From contig CAMHEZ010000002.1 in the NCBI GenBank assembly GCA_946184295.1, forward strand, positions 62,001 through 126,000: a DNA stretch of 64,000 nucleotides, given 5' to 3'. Position numbers and translations under genes: made by a program. The notes beneath the pieces were generated by a model that saw only the letters and a list, made by a program, of their open reading frames with translations, did not search any database and had not been told where the DNA came from. This DNA is from an uncultured Clostridia bacterium. Lineage in GTDB: Bacteria > Bacillota > Clostridia > Oscillospirales > Acutalibacteraceae. Shown one piece after another: positions 29,937 to 38,864 of this stretch. Positions within the stretch are counted from its first letter, which is position 1. Every line of letters begins with the position of its first letter.

Positions 29937-32900
29937 TCACACTCTCATTTTCAATGTGGAGCCGTCATACGTCTTTACCACTTCGATACCGTAGGGAATA
30001 CGCTCCTTCAGCTCACTGACATGGGAGATGATTCCCAGCAGCTTGTTCTCACGCACCTGTGTGATGGCGTCCATGGCCGTGTCAAGCGTTTCGCTGTCCA
30101 GCGAGCCGAAGCCTTCGTCGATAAACAGGGAATCCAGATGAATCCCCCCTGCGAAGCTCTGCACCACGTCGGACAGTCCGAATGCCAGCGACAGCGACGC
30201 CAGGAAAAGCTCGCCGCCCGACAGCGTGGCCACCGGCCGTTCGCGGCCCGCCGCACTGTCTACGATCTCAATATCCAGTCCCTGATGACGCGCCCGTCCG
30301 CTTTTGGTTTCTTTGCGCTTCATCGCATACTGCCCTTTCGTGAGCTTGGTCAGGTAAAGATTGGCGCTCAGAATGACCTCGTCCATCTTGATGCCGATAA
30401 CATATTGATGAATCGGCACGCCCGCTTCGTTGCGCCCCGAAAGCAGGTAATTCATGCGGGCCGCGGCGGCGTACTGCTCCTGAAGCTTGGCCAGCAGCCC
30501 CTCTTCCCTTGCCACCGTATCCGCTGTGTCTTGCAGGAATTGCAGACGTGTGTGGACATTGCCGATCTGCCGCGCGATTTCCTGTCCTTCCTCAATGGCG
30601 GCCGCATTGGCGGCGCGGAGACTGTCAAGTGCCGGCGGTTGTTTTCCTTCCAGCCGTGTCGCAAGCTCTGTTGCACGTGTTCGGGCAAAGTGAAGCTGCT
30701 GATAATAAGCGTTCAACTGCTGCTCGTGTTCCGCCTCAACGTTCTCCGGCAGCACGCCGCCCTCGATGTCGGTATTCGCGGCAATGTTCAGCTCTGCACA
30801 CTTAGTGCGGTATTCCGTCTCCCTCGTCTCTTGGTCGGCATATGCTGCTGTCATACGCTCCTGCGCGGCCTTGTAAGTAGCCTGTGCCGCACTGTATTGC
30901 GTGGAGGCGTCGGCAAGCGCGTCCTGCAACCCTTTGATCTGCGCTTCAATGGTACGGAGCTCACGCTGCGCCTGCGTGAGCTTCTGATCCAGCAACGCAA
31001 AGTCGGCAATACCCTTGGCCTGAAGCCGTTCGGTCAGAGAATCCACTGTTTGTTTAGCGGAAGTAATTTGAATTTTCAAATTGTTGAGATTGGTGTTGGT
31101 TGCTTCGATATCATGTGTATTGGCGGTCAGTCGGTTTTGCAGCTCGCCAAGCTTGGCCTGCGCCTTCGCCGTCTTGCCCGACAGCTTGCGAAGCGCCTGT
31201 ACCCGCTGTTCCGCCGTGTCCCACTCGGTCTTGATTTCTGAGGAAGGTCTTTCCATGCTGCCGCCCAACTCTTCCCGCAACGGTTCCATCGTTTGCCAAA
31301 GTACGTTGTGTTCAGTCAGCAGGGAGGAATAATCGGTTCTCGCCTGCTCCAGCGCCTTGTCACATATCTCCTGCGCCTTTTTGCACTTTTCCCGCTCGGC
31401 GGCAGTCGGCGTGTTCTCGGAAGGGTGTGCGAGCTTCGGGTGATGCACCGAACCGCAGACCGGACAGGGCGCATCTTCCGACAGTGTGGAAGCGAGAGAA
31501 TATGCCTTGTCGTTCATGATGGCCTGCTCTACGGCTGCGGCAATCGCCCGGGCAGATTCACAGTCCTGCTCACAGTTTGCAATTCGACTCTCGGCTTGCT
31601 CGATCTGCTGTGCCAATTCCTTAAGCCGGGCACTTTTTTCCTCCCATTCGGCGGTCAGTCTGAATTGCTGTTCCAGCCGGTGAGACGTTTCCACTGCCCC
31701 GTTGAGCGCGGCCGTGGCGGCATGGCACTCTTCCAGAAACGCGTTGCCCTTGGCAATGCTTTCCTCCATGTCGGCTTTATCCTTACGAAAACCGGCCAAC
31801 CGTGTTTCCTCTGCCTGATAAGAACGCTCACCCGTCTCCCGTTTGCGCTGCGCCTCGTCATACGCCACCCGGCTTTGCGCCAGCTCGCTCAGGCTTGACA
31901 CCGCCGCCTGTAACGCGCCTTTTTGCTGCTCCAAATCAGAAAGTGATACCGCGTTTTTTTGCGCCTGTTCCCAATTTTTCTGCGCGGCGTTTTGCGCCTG
32001 TTCGGCCTGTGTCACAATTTTTTCACTGTTGACTGCGGTCGCCTGTGCCGCCTTCATCATTTGATATTGCGGCAGCACACCGCGGAGTTTCCGACTGTGC
32101 TGCAAGCGTTCCTCCATCGCAGTAAATCGGGCAGCATCGACGGTAAGCCTTTGCAGCGTGCCGCGCTGCTGTTCCCATTCGGCAAACAACCCGGCCGTTT
32201 CCTCGCCGGCTTTTAACGCGGCAGCGGCAGTTGTCATCTTTTGGTTGTTTTCCTGAGCCTTTGCTTCCAGCGCCTGCAAATCGGCCTTGGTTTGTGTTAT
32301 TCTGCCCTGTAATTCCTCCGCGTTGGCACACTCGGCTGCTTGCAGGGAAATATCGCGGCTATGGGTATGCTCGCTGCACAGCTTATCAATGCGGCGGTAT
32401 TCCTCCGCAATGCGATCCGTAATACGTTCCCAGCGCTCGGTGTCGAACAGCTTCTTGAAAATCGCCTCCTTTTCATCACTGGAGGCGGTAAGCAGCTCGC
32501 GAAATTCGCCCTGCGGCAGCATGATAACCTTGACAAACTGCGCCTGCGTCAGCTTGAGAATACTCTCGGCGGTTTCGTTGACCGCGCCGGATTTGCCGGA
32601 CGTAATCAGTTTCCAGTTCTCATCGCCTTCCTGACGGCAATAACAGGCACTCTCTGCGTCTTTGAGCAGCGGTTCGCCCTTGCGGGCATTCGGCAGGTGC
32701 CAGCGGCGGCAGAACCGGTATTGCTTGCCGCCGAGACCGAACTGATATTCCAGCTCGGTGTCCACGGAGGACGGCGCACTGCCGCACCGGAGCTGCTTCC
32801 AGTCCTTGGCGCGTTCGCTGCCGGTGGCCTTGCCGTAAAGCGCCACGCACATCGCGTCGAGAATCGTCGTCTTGCCCCCGCCTGTCTTTCCCGTGATGAG

Positions 32901-32993
32901 AAACAGGCCGTTGTCATAAAGCTTGGTAAAATCCACCTCGGCGGTGCCGCAGTAGGAACCAAAGGCGGTCATTTTCAGATAGATCGGTTTCAA
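29937..32993 (-). CDS. sbcC: SbcC, SbcCD exonuclease ATPase subunit
   Basis: Rad50-like ATPase that with SbcD opens DNA hairpins and trims ends. Walker A is GKTGGGKTT at residues 35-43. Long coiled coils (about 180-500 and 520-850) flank a zinc hook CPVC near 508. The signature TLSGGELFLASLSLAFGLSD lies near 925, and Walker B DSLFIDEGFGSLD near 957. Length 1018 aa is typical. The start is TTG 32993; TTGA overlaps the sbcD stop, so translation is coupled. Confidence 0.97.
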   Translation of the reverse strand: MKPIYLKMTAFGSYCGTAEVDFTKLYDNGLFLITGKTGGGKTTILDAMCVALYGKATGSERAKDWKQLRCGSAPSSVDTELEYQFGLGGKQYRFCRRWHLPNARKGEPLLKDAESACYCRQEGDENWKLITSGKSGAVNETAESILKLTQAQFVKVIMLPQGEFRELLTASSDEKEAIFKKLFDTERWERITDRIAEEYRRIDKLCSEHTHSRDISLQAAECANAEELQGRITQTKADLQALEAKAQENNQKMTTAAAALKAGEETAGLFAEWEQQRGTLQRLTVDAARFTAMEERLQHSRKLRGVLPQYQMMKAAQATAVNSEKIVTQAEQAQNAAQKNWEQAQKNAVSLSDLEQQKGALQAAVSSLSELAQSRVAYDEAQRKRETGERSYQAEETRLAGFRKDKADMEESIAKGNAFLEECHAATAALNGAVETSHRLEQQFRLTAEWEEKSARLKELAQQIEQAESRIANCEQDCESARAIAAAVEQAIMNDKAYSLASTLSEDAPCPVCGSVHHPKLAHPSENTPTAAEREKCKKAQEICDKALEQARTDYSSLLTEHNVLWQTMEPLREELGGSMERPSSEIKTEWDTAEQRVQALRKLSGKTAKAQAKLGELQNRLTANTHDIEATNTNLNNLKIQITSAKQTVDSLTERLQAKGIADFALLDQKLTQAQRELRTIEAQIKGLQDALADASTQYSAAQATYKAAQERMTAAYADQETRETEYRTKCAELNIAANTDIEGGVLPENVEAEHEQQLNAYYQQLHFARTRATELATRLEGKQPPALDSLRAANAAAIEEGQEIARQIGNVHTRLQFLQDTADTVAREEGLLAKLQEQYAAAARMNYLLSGRNEAGVPIHQYVIGIKMDEVILSANLYLTKLTKGQYAMKRKETKSGRARHQGLDIEIVDSAAGRERPVATLSGGELFLASLSLAFGLSDVVQSFAGGIHLDSLFIDEGFGSLDSETLDTAMDAITQVRENKLLGIISHVSELKERIPYGIEVVKTYDGSTLKMRV

Positions 32994-34138
32994 TTATCGT
33001 CCTCCTCCATCCCCGCGCTGATCGCGTTGAAAAATGCCTTTTCCTCTTCGGAAGGCTCCACCTTGCAGATATCCCGCAGGAAAGAGATCATGATCTCCTC
33101 GTCGGAAATGGTGCGGCTGTCCATTCTCTCCCGCAGTGTGTCGCGGTCGCTGCCGCTCTCCGCCGCACGGGTCAGGTAAGACTGGCTCAGTCCCAGTATA
33201 TTCGGATACTTTTCACGCAGCCGCGTCATAGGTTCATAAATCAGATGATCGTCGTTGACCGCGGCAAATATGTAATCGTCCGAACAATTGTCCTCCACGC
33301 TGAGCAATTCTTCAAAGGTGCCCGTCACGGTGCGCATTTCGCGGAGGGGAACGATGGGGATTTTCTGAACGGACATGGCGTTGTCCGTATCAATGAGCAG
33401 CATGGATTTATCCCGTTCATTGACATCAAAGGAATAGCGCAGGGGCGAGCCGCTGTAATAGACATTTGTCCCTGCCTTCTGCGGGGAATGAATGTGTCCC
33501 AGACAGGTGAAGTCAAACAGCGAAAAGATGTCCGACGAGACTTGCTGGGTGCCTCCCACGGTGATCTGACTTTCACTCTCACAGGTGACAGATCCCGTCA
33601 CAGTACAGTGGGTCACAAGGATATTGGGACAGTCGTCGGAGAGCTGCGGACGGGCTTTCTCAAAGAGCGCCGCATAGGCTTCATTCATGTCTTTCAGGTC
33701 TTCCCGCCCGAGATAATGTCTGACCTGCGTGATATCACAGTACGGCAGGAGAAAGAACCGCGCCTTGCTGCCGTCCGGCGTCGTGATACTGATGGGTTCA
33801 AGAAAATATTCAATGCCGTTGGCCAGATAGATACCCGCGCCCCACATGAGCCGCGCCCCCGGAATGAGGCGTTCGGCACTGTCGTGATTGCCGGATATGG
33901 CCAGCAGCGAGATGCCTCGATCCGCCGCCGCATACAGTGTCTGCTCAAACAGCTCGATAGCCGGCACCGGCGCGATGCGGCGGTCATAGATGTCCCCCGC
34001 CAGCACGATCACATCGGGGGCATATGCGTCGAGCGCGGGCAAAAAAACATGTTCGATAAAATACCGTTGGTCGTCAATCATGGACTGCACCGAAACAAAT
34101 TTTCCGAGGTGCCAGTCCGAAGTATGCAATATTTTCAA
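32990..34138 (-). CDS. sbcD: SbcD, SbcCD nuclease subunit
   Basis: Mre11-like metallophosphoesterase, the nuclease partner of SbcC. Metal-binding motifs are visible in order: HTSDWHLGK (residues 5-13), AGDIYDR, SGNHDS, VTHC and GHIHSPQ. Length about 382 aa. The frame extends to 34201, but HTSDWHLG should be near the N terminus; TTG 34138 (LKILHTSDWHLG) follows GGAG by eight bases. A promoter lies at 34173-34201. Confidence 0.96.
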   Translation of the reverse strand: MKILHTSDWHLGKFVSVQSMIDDQRYFIEHVFLPALDAYAPDVIVLAGDIYDRRIAPVPAIELFEQTLYAAADRGISLLAISGNHDSAERLIPGARLMWGAGIYLANGIEYFLEPISITTPDGSKARFFLLPYCDITQVRHYLGREDLKDMNEAYAALFEKARPQLSDDCPNILVTHCTVTGSVTCESESQITVGGTQQVSSDIFSLFDFTCLGHIHSPQKAGTNVYYSGSPLRYSFDVNERDKSMLLIDTDNAMSVQKIPIVPLREMRTVTGTFEELLSVEDNCSDDYIFAAVNDDHLIYEPMTRLREKYPNILGLSQSYLTRAAESGSDRDTLRERMDSRTISDEEIMISFLRDICKVEPSEEEKAFFNAISAGMEEDDN

Positions 34139-34172
34139 ATCATCAGCTCCGTCATCATGTAGGTTTTGTATT

Positions 34173-34201
34173 ATTCTATCACAAACAGTACGGAAGAACA
34201 A
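34173..34201 (-). promoter_or_regulatory. Promoter of sbcDC
   Basis: On the minus strand TTGTTC (34196-34201) and TAGAAT (34173-34178) are separated by 17 bases. Confidence 0.65.
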
Positions 34202-34221
34202 GTCTATTGATAAAAAATATA

Positions 34222-34262
34222 AAAATCACGTCTGAAACCGCTTGGTCACAGACGTGATTTTA
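34222..34262 (-). terminator. Terminator of mgtE
   Basis: AAAATCACGTCTG (34222-34234) pairs with CAGACGTGATTTT (34249-34261). It lies directly after the mgtE stop at 34267 on the minus strand. Confidence 0.85.
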
Positions 34263-34266
34263 TTCG

Positions 34267-35709
34267 TTATCCCGCCAGATGCAGCACATTGATGAGCAGA
34301 ATCCAGCTCATGCCATAATAGGTCACTACCGCCACCAGATCGTTGACAGTGGTAATCAGCGGGCCGGAGGCCACAGCCGGGTCAATTTTAATCCGCTTGA
34401 AAAACAGCGGAATCAGCGTTCCCACCGCGCTGGAAATCAGCATGGCCATCACCAGCGACGCGCCGATACAGCCCGATACCGCAAACGCAAAGAGCGCAGA
34501 CCGGTGTTTGACAACCATGATATATAAGCCTACCAGTGCAAACGAAATCAGGCCCAGCAGCAAGCCGTTGAAAAAGCCGATCTTCATTTCCTTTGTTACC
34601 AGGTGCAGCTTCTGCTTCAGGGTGAGATTTTCGTCCATCAATACGCGGATTGTCACCGCGAGTGACTGCGTGCCCACGTTACCCGCCATGTCGAGAATCA
34701 GCGACTGAAACGCCATAATCAGCGTGAGCTGCGCCACGACAGCTTCAAACGCTCCTACCACGCTCGATACCACAATGCCAAGCCCCAGCAGTGCCAGCAG
34801 CCACGGCAATCGTTTTTTCATACTTTCCGTCAACGGCTCCTGCAAATCTTCCTCAGCGGTCAGACCTGCCAGCCTCGCGTAATCCTCGCCCATTTCATCG
34901 TCAACTACTTCGATAATACTCTGTGACGTAATGACGCCCAGCAGCTTGTTGAAATTATCGAGCACGGGAATGGAGTCCTCGGAATAATCCTTGAGCTTTT
35001 CGATGCAGTCGTCAATGGTTTCATTGGCGTAAACATAAGGGAATGAGGTGGTAATCAGGCTGTCGAGCGCAACGGTGCTTTCGGCTGTAATCAAATCTTT
35101 CAGATCAATCGCGCCGTAAAACTCATTGTGTTCGTCCACTGTGAAAATCGTAGAGATATTGTCATTTTCCCGTGCCTGACGAATCAACGCCTTCATTGCT
35201 TCTTTCACCGAAAGGTTTTCACGTATCACAATGCAGTTGGTCGTCATTTTGCTGCCGATTTCGTCCTCGTCAAAGGAGGCAATCAGCCGGATATCCTCCC
35301 GGATTTCCGGTTTCAGCGCCTCGATCATCAGCTCGCGTTTTTCTTTTTTGATCTCGTGCAGCACACTCGCCGCCGTATCCGTTTCCAGCTCGGAAATCAC
35401 ATCGGCCGCCTTCTGCAGCGGCATCTCGTTCAGGTACGCCCCGGCGGTTTCTTCGTCCAGATGCTCAAAGGCCTCCGCCAGCATTTCCACTGTGCAGATC
35501 CGACAGAGCTTTTTGCGCTCCTGCACGTTCAACCGGTCCATCACCTGCGCAATGTCGTTGCCGTGATAATCCTCCAGCTTGTTCTGCATCATCTTCGGGG
35601 AGAGATTGCCCCTGATGATGGCTGCAATTTCGTCCTCATAATTCGGCTTGGCCGCGGACACCGTTTCCGCGGTGACACACGCCGCCGCGTCCATGCTTTC
35701 TTTTGCCAT
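34267..35709 (-). CDS. mgtE: MgtE-type magnesium transporter
   Basis: Mg2+ channel of the inner membrane, 480 aa. The N-terminal MgtE_N superhelix (about 25-145) is followed by two CBS domains (about 150-280, IFTVDEHNEFYGAIDLKDL and IPVLDNFNKLLGVITSQSI) that close the pore when Mg2+ is plentiful. The five-helix membrane domain (about 300-480) contains the selectivity region DMAGNVGTQSL and NDLVAVVTYY. ATG 35709 follows GGAG by nine bases. A leader of about 290 nt with stems and a short ORF lies between its promoter and start, which suggests extra RNA-level control. Confidence 0.95.
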   Translation of the reverse strand: MAKESMDAAACVTAETVSAAKPNYEDEIAAIIRGNLSPKMMQNKLEDYHGNDIAQVMDRLNVQERKKLCRICTVEMLAEAFEHLDEETAGAYLNEMPLQKAADVISELETDTAASVLHEIKKEKRELMIEALKPEIREDIRLIASFDEDEIGSKMTTNCIVIRENLSVKEAMKALIRQARENDNISTIFTVDEHNEFYGAIDLKDLITAESTVALDSLITTSFPYVYANETIDDCIEKLKDYSEDSIPVLDNFNKLLGVITSQSIIEVVDDEMGEDYARLAGLTAEEDLQEPLTESMKKRLPWLLALLGLGIVVSSVVGAFEAVVAQLTLIMAFQSLILDMAGNVGTQSLAVTIRVLMDENLTLKQKLHLVTKEMKIGFFNGLLLGLISFALVGLYIMVVKHRSALFAFAVSGCIGASLVMAMLISSAVGTLIPLFFKRIKIDPAVASGPLITTVNDLVAVVTYYGMSWILLINVLHLAG

Positions 35710-35760
35710 AATTACCACTCCGTTTCACAATTTGATGAAATACGCTGCATAGAATAAAAA

Positions 35761-35943
35761 TCATAGTTCACCAATAGCAACGGACAAACGGGTATCAAAA
35801 TACCTCTGTATGCGGTCAGGGCAGACAGAGGCGGCAAAAATCAGTTTATCAATCCCATCGAGAGCGGCAAAGCCCAACCGACGCGGGCCAATGCGCTGCG
35901 TTTTGTAAATTGATTTTTGTCCTATGCTCACATTTGCCCCCAT
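35761..35943 (-). CDS. Possible leader ORF upstream of mgtE
   Basis: A 60-codon frame inside the mgtE leader, starting ATG 35943 and ending 51 bases before mgtE. It is not similar to anything I recognise and has only a weak Shine-Dalgarno site. It may be chance, or a leader peptide used in Mg2+ control; the nearby stem CCTCTGT/ACAGAGG and GGTA/TACC hairpins lie within it. Confidence 0.25.
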   Translation of the reverse strand: MGANVSIGQKSIYKTQRIGPRRLGFAALDGIDKLIFAASVCPDRIQRYFDTRLSVAIGEL

Positions 35944-36002
35944 AACTATCGCCGTTTGACACTTTACTCACCTCTCGTTTTTTCAGGTTTTGCAACCTCA
36001 AT

Positions 36003-36031
36003 ATTATAGCACAACTGCCCGGCAAAGTCAA
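36003..36031 (-). promoter_or_regulatory. Promoter of mgtE
   Basis: On the minus strand TTGACT (36026-36031) and TATAAT (36003-36008) are separated by 17 bases. The start near 35996 leaves a leader of about 287 nt. Confidence 0.85.
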
Positions 36032-36061
36032 TTCATATCCTTGCAAAATCAGGGAAATCAA

Positions 36062-36242
36062 TTTTGATCGGCGCTTTGATTGGATTCGCCCAACCTTATC
36101 GGATATTTTCAGTGCATTGTGCTCGGCAAGCTCCGCTTGCCTCCCGGGGCGCTGCCCCGGCCCCTGCAAGGGCTCTGCCCTTGACCCGGCAGGAGGTGCC
36201 TGCACCCCCTGCACTCCCGCGCTTCGCTTAATTATTTTTCAA
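36062..36242 (+). repeat. Dispersed multi-hairpin repeat, copy B
   Basis: About 181 bases with the family left end (GGATTCGCCCAACC) and right end (CCCGCGCTTCGCTTAATTATT). Four consecutive hairpins are clear: GGCAAGC-tcc-GCTTGCC, CCGGGGC-gct-GCCCCGG, CAAGGGC-tct-GCCCTTG, and GCAGG/CCTGC with inner GGTGC/GCACC. It ends 15 bases before the -35 of tagD. Confidence 0.9.
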
Positions 36243-36256
36243 AATTGACTTCTGTG

Positions 36257-36285
36257 TTGATTTTCGAGGGATTCTGTGTTAGAAT
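36257..36285 (+). promoter_or_regulatory. Promoter of tagD
   Basis: TTGATT (36257-36262) and TAGAAT (36280-36285) are separated by 17 bases, directly downstream of repeat copy B. Confidence 0.75.
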
Positions 36286-36332
36286 AGTCTCATCAAATTA
36301 CGGTCATATCAACAATGGAAGGAAACATAACA

Positions 36333-36731
36333 ATGAAGCGTGTTATCACCTACGGAACCTTTGATCTGTTGCACTACGGTCACATCAATCTGCTCAAACG
36401 GGCCAAAGCGCTCGGAGATTATCTGGTGGTGTGCCTCTCCACCGACGAATTTAACTGGAATCAGAAGCACAAGAAATGTTACTTTACCTACGAGCAGCGC
36501 AAATCGCTGCTCGAGGCGATTCGTTACGTCGATCTGGTGATTCCTAAGGAGAGCTGGGAACAGAAAAAAACCGACGTCCACGAATACCACATTGACACCT
36601 TCGTTATCGGCGACGACTGGAAGGGGAAATTCGACTTTCTGCGCGACGAAGGCTGCGAGGTCGTCTATCTCTCCCGCACACCCGAAATCAGCACGACTCA
36701 GATTAAAAATGATTTGAATGCAAATTCATAA
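36333..36731 (+). CDS. tagD: Glycerol-3-phosphate cytidylyltransferase
   Basis: Forms CDP-glycerol from CTP and glycerol-3-phosphate for teichoic acid-type polymers. The N terminus carries the nucleotidyltransferase motif TYGTFDLLHYGHINLLKRAK (HxGH), and the C-terminal RTPEISTTQIK is the TagD signature. Length 132 aa is normal. ATG 36333 follows GGAAGGAA. It is a single gene with its own promoter and terminator; no other teichoic acid gene is in the window. Confidence 0.93.
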   Translation: MKRVITYGTFDLLHYGHINLLKRAKALGDYLVVCLSTDEFNWNQKHKKCYFTYEQRKSLLEAIRYVDLVIPKESWEQKKTDVHEYHIDTFVIGDDWKGKFDFLRDEGCEVVYLSRTPEISTTQIKNDLNANS

Positions 36732-36749
36732 GCTGCACACCGTCTTTTC

Positions 36750-36815
36750 AAAAACCAAAAGCCAGCCTGACCTTCTCCGCTGATACGGATCTGTCAGGCT
36801 GGCTTTTGGTTTTTG
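36750..36815. terminator. Strong bidirectional terminator after tagD
   Basis: A 22-bp stem: AAAACCAAAAGCCAGCCTGA on the left pairs with TCAGGCTGGCTTTTGGTTTT on the right. It serves tagD and the convergent kinase gene. Confidence 0.9.
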
Positions 36816-36827
36816 AATGTTAAATGA

Positions 36828-38075
36828 TTACGCCTTGCGGAACACAGCGGTCACAGTGATCTGACTGCGGTCAAGCGCCGCGAAAACTTCTCCGTCCATC
36901 AGGCGCATCAGACGGCGGCAGATATACAGCCCTAGGCCGCTGCCGTCTGCTGACCCGACATTGGCCCCGCGCCAGAAGCTGTCAAAAATATGGGGCAGTT
37001 CGCTGGAGCTGAGCGTGCAGCCGCCGTTGGTCACGGACAACAAGAGGCAGTCCTCTTCTTCCGAGAAGGACAGCGCAATGCGTTTGCCGTCGCCGTATTT
37101 GATGGCATTCTCTATGAGGTTCTGTACCACTTCCACGGCGCGGTCAAGGTCGCCGCAGACCAGACAATTTTCATATTGGTCTACCGAAAAATCCGTTTGC
37201 AGCAGCGCCAGCTTATCGGTGTAGAAGGCGGCAATCTGGCTCATCAGAGCGGAAAGGTAAAATTCACCGGGATTCACCTGCAAATCCAGAAATTCCTCGC
37301 GTGAGGTTTCCACAATACGATCGACATATTCTTTGATTTCGCCGCATTTGCCGCTGATGCTCGCAGCCACTTCCTTTTTCTTGGCCGCGTCGGCATACAA
37401 GCCCCTTTCCAGCGCCTTGGCTTGCAGCTCAATGACACCGAGCGGCGTTTTGATGTCATGCGAGAGGGACAGCAGCATCGTTTTCTTGTCTTTTTGCAGA
37501 CGGAGGGCATTGGCACGTTCCTGCTCCAATGTTTCCCGCAGCAGGTCGAGTCCCCATACAAACCGCCCGAAATAATTGTCGCCGCTGTCCTTGAGCGGTA
37601 TCGTGAGATTGCCTTTCGCGAGGGCAAAGGGCAGCTCCCGCAGTTGTTCAAACGGCTGAATGATTTTTTTATGAATGACAAGCAGCAAAGCCATGACGAT
37701 AAGCCCGATCAGACACACACAGACATTCACGATAAATAAGGCTGAAGAATGGTCAGGACGGAAGGTATAATCGAAACGGTAAATTTCGCCGTCAATTTCT
37801 TTGATGAGATAATCGCTGTTGGTGTCGTAAAATGTGGCACGGTTTTCCTCGGTCAGCCGCACCACACCGGGGATACATTCGTAATGCACAGAATCATCCG
37901 ACGACGTGACAATTTTCCCCGACGATATTTGCTCCGCGATTCTGGCCGCCTCAACACGATAAGGGCGGCCGGTTCGGCCACCCTTATCTGTCCTTATCAG
38001 GAATACATTAGCACCAACTATCACAGCGATGATGGCTGCTATTACCGTCACACATAATGATTGAAAACTCTTCAT
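36828..38075 (-). CDS. Sensor histidine kinase
   Basis: Membrane kinase of a two-component system, 415 aa. Two membrane helices (about residues 8-28 and 112-134) frame an extracellular domain of about 85 residues. A HAMP-like linker, the HisKA domain with LSLSHDIKTPLG (phosphorylated His near 205) and the ATPase domain (N box ENAIKYG, G box GSGLGLYICRRL) follow. It lies 12 bases after the response-regulator gene and, with the ABC transporter upstream, forms a likely antimicrobial-peptide or envelope-sensing module. Confidence 0.93.
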   Translation of the reverse strand: MKSFQSLCVTVIAAIIAVIVGANVFLIRTDKGGRTGRPYRVEAARIAEQISSGKIVTSSDDSVHYECIPGVVRLTEENRATFYDTNSDYLIKEIDGEIYRFDYTFRPDHSSALFIVNVCVCLIGLIVMALLLVIHKKIIQPFEQLRELPFALAKGNLTIPLKDSGDNYFGRFVWGLDLLRETLEQERANALRLQKDKKTMLLSLSHDIKTPLGVIELQAKALERGLYADAAKKKEVAASISGKCGEIKEYVDRIVETSREEFLDLQVNPGEFYLSALMSQIAAFYTDKLALLQTDFSVDQYENCLVCGDLDRAVEVVQNLIENAIKYGDGKRIALSFSEEEDCLLLSVTNGGCTLSSSELPHIFDSFWRGANVGSADGSGLGLYICRRLMRLMDGEVFAALDRSQITVTAVFRKA

Positions 38076-38087
38076 TCCGGCAAAAAT

Positions 38088-38753
38088 TCACCTCTCATAG
38101 CGATAGCCCACGCCCCACACTGTGATAATATGTCGGGGGGATTTTGGGTTGTCCTCGATTTTTTGGCGCAGCCATTTGATATGCACCGTCAGGGTCTGCT
38201 GCTCGGAAAAGCTTTCCAATCCCCAAATCCTGTTGAACAGAAAGTCCTTGCTGAGCGTCTTGCCGGCGTTCTCCACCAGCAATGTGAGCAGCTCGTATTC
38301 TTTCTGGGTCATTTCGAGCGGTACGGCGCCCTTGTAAACCAGACGCTTGCTTTTGTCGATTTTGAGAAAGCCGTCGGAGAAAACGTCCGAATGATAGCGG
38401 CGGGTGAAAATGCCCTTGACCTTGGCGAGAAGAATGTCGATGTCGTAGGGCTTTTCGATGTAATCGTCCGCGCCGAGCAGCAGACCGCTGAGTTTGTCGT
38501 CCTTCTCCACCTTGGCGCTCACCATGAGAATGGGGGCGTGGGAGGTTTCGCGAATCTTGGTGCAGACCGCGAAACCGTCCATGCCGGGCAGCATGATGTC
38601 GAGAATGACCAGCTTGGCTCCGTCCTTGACGAAGGCGACAATCGCCGATTCGCCATCGGTACAGTGGGTCACGGAGTAGTCCTCACTGCGCAGGAAATCG
38701 CACAGCAATCCCCCCAGCTCGATATTGTCCTCCACCACGAGAATGTCCATCAT
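38088..38753 (-). CDS. OmpR-family response regulator
   Basis: DNA-binding partner of the adjacent kinase, 221 aa. The receiver domain (about 1-115) has MDILVVEDN, the phosphorylated Asp in VILDIMLPGMDG and the Lys in YIEKPYD. The winged helix (about 125-220) contains TQKEYELLTLLVENAGKTLS and VHIKWLRQKIEDNP. ATG 38753 was selected because GAGGGG lies seven bases upstream; the frame extends further without support. It probably controls the ABC genes just upstream. Confidence 0.93.
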   Translation of the reverse strand: MMDILVVEDNIELGGLLCDFLRSEDYSVTHCTDGESAIVAFVKDGAKLVILDIMLPGMDGFAVCTKIRETSHAPILMVSAKVEKDDKLSGLLLGADDYIEKPYDIDILLAKVKGIFTRRYHSDVFSDGFLKIDKSKRLVYKGAVPLEMTQKEYELLTLLVENAGKTLSKDFLFNRIWGLESFSEQQTLTVHIKWLRQKIEDNPKSPRHIITVWGVGYRYER

Positions 38754-38864
38754 AGCCAATCCCCTCATCACCAAATGAAATATATTCCAAGCGCAAAGCG
38801 CTTCACTATTCACTATTCATTATTCTTTATTCTCTATTCTTTTAGCGAGCGAATGCGAGCGCTG

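Larger units (their letters stand above)
35710..36332. other. Divergent intergenic region mgtE / tagD
   Basis: This 623-base region holds the mgtE leader with a possible 60-codon ORF (35710-36000), the mgtE promoter (36003-36031), dispersed repeat copy B (36062-36242), and the tagD promoter (36257-36285). No other gene is seen. Confidence 0.75.

Noticed and set aside
35710-36000. M-box (ykoK) magnesium riboswitch before mgtE
   Set aside because: The conserved M-box core sequences could not be found; only generic stems are visible, so no riboswitch is claimed.
35849-36214. 121-codon minus-strand frame across the mgtE promoter and repeat copy B
   Set aside because: It runs through a consensus promoter and a non-coding repeat, with no ribosome site.
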